This document shows positions 60,094-64,000 of a stretch of 64,000 nucleotides of DNA, one piece after another. The stretch is from assembly GCA_037074615.1 (NCBI GenBank), contig CM073536.1, positions 2,919,001 through 2,983,000 on the forward strand, written 5' to 3'. The notes under the pieces are model-generated. The model was not told where the DNA came from, did not search any database, and worked only from the letters and a program-made list of their open reading frames with translations. Position numbers and translations under genes: made by a program. How positions within the stretch are numbered: the stretch's first letter is position 1; each line of letters starts with the position of its first letter. Source of the DNA: Leucaena leucocephala (taxonomy: Eukaryota; Streptophyta; Magnoliopsida; Fabales; Fabaceae).

Positions 60094-62690
60094 TGGGGTC
60101 AAGACGTAATTAGATTGTAGACTTCATCATGTTCCATTATAACAACAGTTTGTGCATAAATCTGTCAAATATAAGTACCTACGAACCAAGAATCAATTAA
60201 CTTATATATGCTCCAAAGAAGAATGCAATTTTCCAGTTCAGGCTCTATGGAATATATAAAGCGAAGCCCAAGATCTAGTTACAGTGTTATACATAAAAGG
60301 AGAAAACTAGAAATGTTTCTAAGAATTCATATAATTTTGTATTTTCTTTTTAAAGAAAATATAAAATATAAAATTATTGAATACAATTACATAAAATCCA
60401 CTTTTAAAGTTAAAATTTTTATATAGTAAATCCATTAAAAACCTTTGCTACTTAGACAGGTAGGGGGGGCTTCTATGGCCGTTGTAGCCCAATCACAAGT
60501 CGTGGCGTGACTTAGAGGACAAAAGAGCTTTACCCTTGTCGGTATCACAAAAAGCATCTAAACAGATCCATCCAGCCAATTAGTTCTTTAATAGTTTATA
60601 TATATTATGGCTCACATGTCATAAAAAACACACATATTGATCTGATTTCTTTGTTCTTTTCCCGCAACTAGGACAGTTTCTGATAAGAGAAGAGCCATTC
60701 CTCAAGGTTGATGGACGAGACTGCGATACACAAGACACACACATATATATAAAGCATATTGAAGCTGGAGTCTTTCTTCTCTGTGTTTTTTGTTATGCAC
60801 AAACATGGTAAGCATTCATTATTGATTATACACGAGCCAGATCCAGCAGGTAAAACATCAAAGACTTAAGGCAGAGACGGCACCTTCTTACACTTTGGGT
60901 ATTAACCGCCATTTCGGCTCTTCAACCTCATAAAATCAAACCCATATTTAGCCTCACGTTGCTTCATCTAACTGGTCTCTTGTGTCTTTCGATGAATCTG
61001 GGTTGGATATATAGCATGATCTTTTGTCTATCTCGCCTTCTCTGATCACTCTCCTTTCGTTCTTCATCACAAATGGAAATAAGGAAATCTTCGTGCATGC
61101 CAACGATATACTTGAAGTTTTCATCATCTTCAATCTAGGAACCAACTTAAGTTTAAGAAATTTTAAGCTTTTTCATGTTGCAGAGATTGCCACCACTGAC
61201 ACCAGACCTGGCATGGAAATAAATGCCCTAACACACTCAACTACCTACAACCTTTTATACACAAATGACACTCCTATATATTATCAGGCAATGCTTTTAT
61301 CATCACTTCCTTCATGTCTGTCAGAATCAATCGTTCTTATGATATAATCTTATTATTTTATCAGTTCTTCCTCTCTGTCAGGATCAATCTTAATTCATAT
61401 GTTGTGTAAGATCGATCTTCAGGCCTCTTATGTCACGTGATACTCCTAAGCTATACGAGGTAGCAACAAACAAAATTTTGATCCTATAATTAATATATAC
61501 CCTCTTTGTCCACTTCTCCCGCTCTATATAGCTAACGGTTCTATATACATCAAGGAAAGTTTCTGTTTTGACGCCTAAATTACTCTACTGTTCTTTCTGT
61601 TACAAAAATATAAACAAAGTTAAAATATGGTCAAACTATTTTGAATGATAATGAATCATAAAAATATAATTAACTTACTAATTTCAATGCTGAGTGGAAA
61701 ACATGATTATATTTGTTATCGATCAAATATATGTTTCTTTATTGTAATATGTATAAATAATAACATACGTTTTCTTATTATAGAGACGGTCAATTGCATC
61801 TTTTGACTAGTAAATTCATTTGAAAATATGATTATATGAAACATGAACACAGTTTTATCTATTGGTTATTTTCATCTAACTGATGGGTAATATGTCAATG
61901 ACCTAAAGAGAAGGGTCAACAATACCTTAACTATTAAAATTGCCCGCAGGCGAAAAGACTCGCGTCGCAGTCATCCTAAAGTTTGGAAAGAGCTTAGTAT
62001 ATATAACCTTAGCTGGTGGTGACCCTAATACCTCTACTTGATTAGACAACATCGCATCTTTGTATTTAATTTGGTGTGCTCAACAGAATTTATTTTGTTA
62101 TCAAGTCTCAAGCATAGCCCATAGAAATATGCCAAATCTCTTCACGGAAGAAATGAACGGATTCTGCAATTTATTAAAGACTGTTATTGACCATAATCAA
62201 GTATATCTTCTTTGATTTTCTTGTCGAATTAAGAAAAGACGTTAAAAATTTATATAAGCGTAAATTAAATGTTAAAAATAAGGGATTTGATGACATAATA
62301 TGTATTTTATAGAGTGAGTTTTCTTAAATTTCTTTGTTAGCAGTAAATTAAAGCGGAGTAGACCTATTAGTCATTAGCACATAAAGTGAGAAGGGACATA
62401 TATGTAGTGTTGTATAATAGTAATGTTTAACTGAGATGGTCAAAATTAGCTCATTGAGTAAATTAACGTCAATTATTGCAGTGTTGTTGATAAACAAGCA
62501 AGTTCGTGACGATACCCTTTTCCTAATTCAAATCCCAACCCCAATCCTGGCCTTTGACTGGCCACGATAAATCATACTTCCACTTCCATTTATGACCTAA
62601 TGTTCCATATTTACTCTGTGCAACTGTTAAAAAACCCCAGGAGTTAAATGTTGGATCTTTACCGAGAAGAAAGTAGTAAAAGTGTGTGTG
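60094..62690. other. Intergenic between the CslG remnant and the SUPERMAN-like gene
   Basis: No supported gene. The open frames at 60208-60426 and 61024-61347 have no recognised domain, although the first may include a decayed CslG fragment. The right part is probably the upstream regulatory DNA of the SUPERMAN-like gene, whose expression is typically set by distant elements. Confidence 0.45.
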
Positions 62691-62748
62691 CGAGGGAGGG
62701 AGGGAGGGGGGGAGGGAGGGGGAGGGGGAGAGAGAGAGAGAGAGAGAT
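62691..62748 (+). repeat. G-rich GGGAGGG / (GA)n tract
   Basis: Runs of GGGAGGGAGGGAGGG lead into (GA)n, about 450-500 bp upstream of the SUPERMAN-like start. The plus strand has more than four closely spaced G3-5 runs, so it could fold into a G-quadruplex. GA repeats are also targets of plant BPC proteins. Confidence 0.85.
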
Positions 62749-62986
62749 TTACTAGACTAGTGACAAAAAATAAGGCATAAAAGTGTAACCCTGGCAGGAC
62801 GATGAGTTTCCAAATTTAGTAACCAATAATGACCAAATACAAAGGACAGTTCAGGGTTAATCTTCCAATGGGTTTCCCAGTCTTTGGCTTGTAAAGTTGA
62901 TGCTCTCTCTTTGGAAAAACTCTACTTACCATTTACTATTTACCCTCAGGCTGCTCATTCTTCCACCCATCACTCTTCTTCCTCAG

Positions 62987-63162
62987 GTAAGTACTAACCC
63001 TTATATTAACCTCTCCCCCTCTAGCTTAGTGTTCACAACTCACCACAAGTCACAACTTTTATGATGAGTCTTTATCTCAGTTTGAACTAGTTTTTTCAGT
63101 ATATATATGATTTGAGTTTGACAGTTTCTAATTTTTGTTCAATCTAAGCCACTGCTATATAG
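62987..63162 (+). other. Probable 5' UTR intron of the SUPERMAN-like gene
   Basis: The donor CTCAG|GTAAGTAC at 62987 and the acceptor TATATAG ending at 63162 define a 176-bp AT-rich intron, after which 39 bases lead to the ATG at 63202. It is based on splice consensus only. Confidence 0.5.
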
Positions 63163-63201
63163 GTGATCTGACTGAGGAATCAAAAAGGAGATAGAAGATC
63201 C

Positions 63202-63945
63202 ATGGAGAGAAACAGTTTGAACACCAGCTTTAAAGATGGCACTTTCACCAGCAACAGCAACAAGAACCAAGTAATGAAAGAATATTGGGACTGCAAATCT
63301 CAGATCAGCTATGGAGGAGATGATTATATAAATGGATTCTCGTGGCCTCCAAGATCATACACTTGTAGCTTCTGCAAGAGGGAATTCAGATCTGCTCAAG
63401 CCCTTGGTGGCCATATGAATGTTCATAGGAGGGACAGAGCCAGGCTCAGGCAGCAGTCACCTCCCACCACTACAACTCATGACAGTCACTCCCCCATGCT
63501 CAACCTAAATCTTAACCCTACCTCTGGTGGTCCTGAGTTTTCAACTTCAACTTTGTCCTTGTTACCATCTTCATCTTCTTCTACAATGCTCAAAAAACCA
63601 TTCTCTGCTTGCACTTTGCCCTCCTTCGTTTCTCCTATACTTCCTTCTTCATCTTCTCCTCTCCCAGCTGCATCTACATCTCCTTCTTATGATCTGAAAA
63701 AATGGGCTGTGGACGGTATCATGTTGAACCCTCCAAGCACCAAGGCCTCAGAATCTACAAAGATGAAGAATATAGCAAATTCTTTATCAGGGTTTGGAGA
63801 CTGTAATGACCCTTTTGCGCAAGAAGTTGGTTGCAAAGTGGTAAAAAAGGCTGAGATCATTAGGTTGGACTTGCATATAGGTTTAGTTAGCGATCATTCC
63901 AAGGATGATTTAGATCTGGAGCTTCGATTGGGTACTTACTCTTAG
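63202..63945 (+). CDS. SUP: SUPERMAN-like C2H2 zinc-finger transcriptional repressor
   Basis: Intronless coding region, 247 residues. A single EPF-type C2H2 finger lies at about 53-77: C55 and C58, QALGGH with H71, then H75, preceded by GFSWPPRSYTCSFCKREFRS and followed by VHRRDRARLRQQ, nearly identical to Arabidopsis SUPERMAN around the finger. The middle is Ser/Pro-rich. Toward the end EIIRLDLHIGLVSDHSKDDL leads to the EAR repression motif DLDLELRLG (236-244), which recruits TOPLESS-type co-repressors. SUPERMAN controls the stamen-carpel boundary in the flower nucleus; RBE and ZFP10/11 share the finger, but the MERN start, the flanks and synteny favour SUP. Arabidopsis SUP is 204 residues; this one is longer in the Ser-rich linker. 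A poly-GA/G tract lies upstream. Confidence 0.93.
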   Translation: MERNSLNTSFKDGTFTSNSNKNQVMKEYWDCKSQISYGGDDYINGFSWPPRSYTCSFCKREFRSAQALGGHMNVHRRDRARLRQQSPPTTTTHDSHSPMLNLNLNPTSGGPEFSTSTLSLLPSSSSSTMLKKPFSACTLPSFVSPILPSSSSPLPAASTSPSYDLKKWAVDGIMLNPPSTKASESTKMKNIANSLSGFGDCNDPFAQEVGCKVVKKAEIIRLDLHIGLVSDHSKDDLDLELRLGTYS

Positions 63946-64000
63946 ATTTCAATCTCACATACGTGAAGAACTAGCACATATATATATATTTAGTTTTCAT

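Noticed and set aside
61024..61347. 107-codon plus-strand open frame
   Set aside because: No family similarity recognised and no promoter or splice context; could be checked with RNA-seq.
1..64000. CRISPR arrays, operons, phage or plasmid functions
   Set aside because: The window is plant nuclear DNA; no such structure is present.

Overview
This is nuclear DNA from a flowering plant, most likely a core eudicot. It has AT-rich intergenic DNA, introns with GT-AG borders and plant-only protein families (AP2/ERF, ATL RING-H2, WAT1/MtN21, CASP-like, cellulose-synthase-like, SUPERMAN-type zinc finger). I cannot name the species. There is no operon, plasmid, phage or CRISPR structure.

Layout, left to right: (1) an ERF1-type ethylene-response factor on the minus strand (1288-1995); (2) about 17 kb without a recognisable protein gene but with several short transposons and a microsatellite; (3) a small group IX ERF on the minus strand (19338-19751); (4) an ATL1/ATL16-type RING-H2 E3 ligase (24187-25251, +); (5) a four-exon gene for a 486-residue Gly/Arg/Pro-rich protein, probably mitochondrial (28775-33266, +), with a small LTR retroelement in its third intron; (6) a group IVc bHLH factor of the bHLH34/bHLH104 type, five coding exons, one intron with a GC donor (35717-37937, +); (7) a tandem array of WAT1/UMAMIT (MtN21) transporter copies on the minus strand, 38.7-52.6 kb: two intact seven-exon genes (45071-46914 and 50250-52643), one internally deleted pseudogene and two exon relics, separated by hAT, Harbinger-like and Stowaway-like elements; (8) a CASP-like 5B membrane protein (54615-56566, -); (9) a 3'-truncated cellulose-synthase-like G gene (58294-60093, +); (10) a SUPERMAN-like C2H2 repressor (63202-63945, +).

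From memory of Arabidopsis loci, this gene content recalls the chromosome 3 block with SUP (At3g23130), CASPL5B3 (At3g23200), bHLH34 (At3g23210), two small ERFs (At3g23220, At3g23230) and ERF1B (At3g23240). It also recalls the ERF-ATL pairs At5g43410/At5g43420 and At1g04370/At1g04360. The window therefore looks like an ancient conserved block that kept members which Arabidopsis split among duplicated segments. The WAT1 array and the cellulose-synthase-like fragment look like lineage-specific additions.

Most genes here are regulators (ethylene/defence transcription factors, an E3 ligase, an iron-response-type bHLH, a floral repressor). I see no pathway cluster and no clearly new multi-gene system. 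The most informative features are the synteny, the birth-and-death history of the WAT1 array, the intronic retroelement and the GC-AG intron. All exon borders were worked out by hand from splice consensus, reading frame and family similarity; transcript data would settle them.
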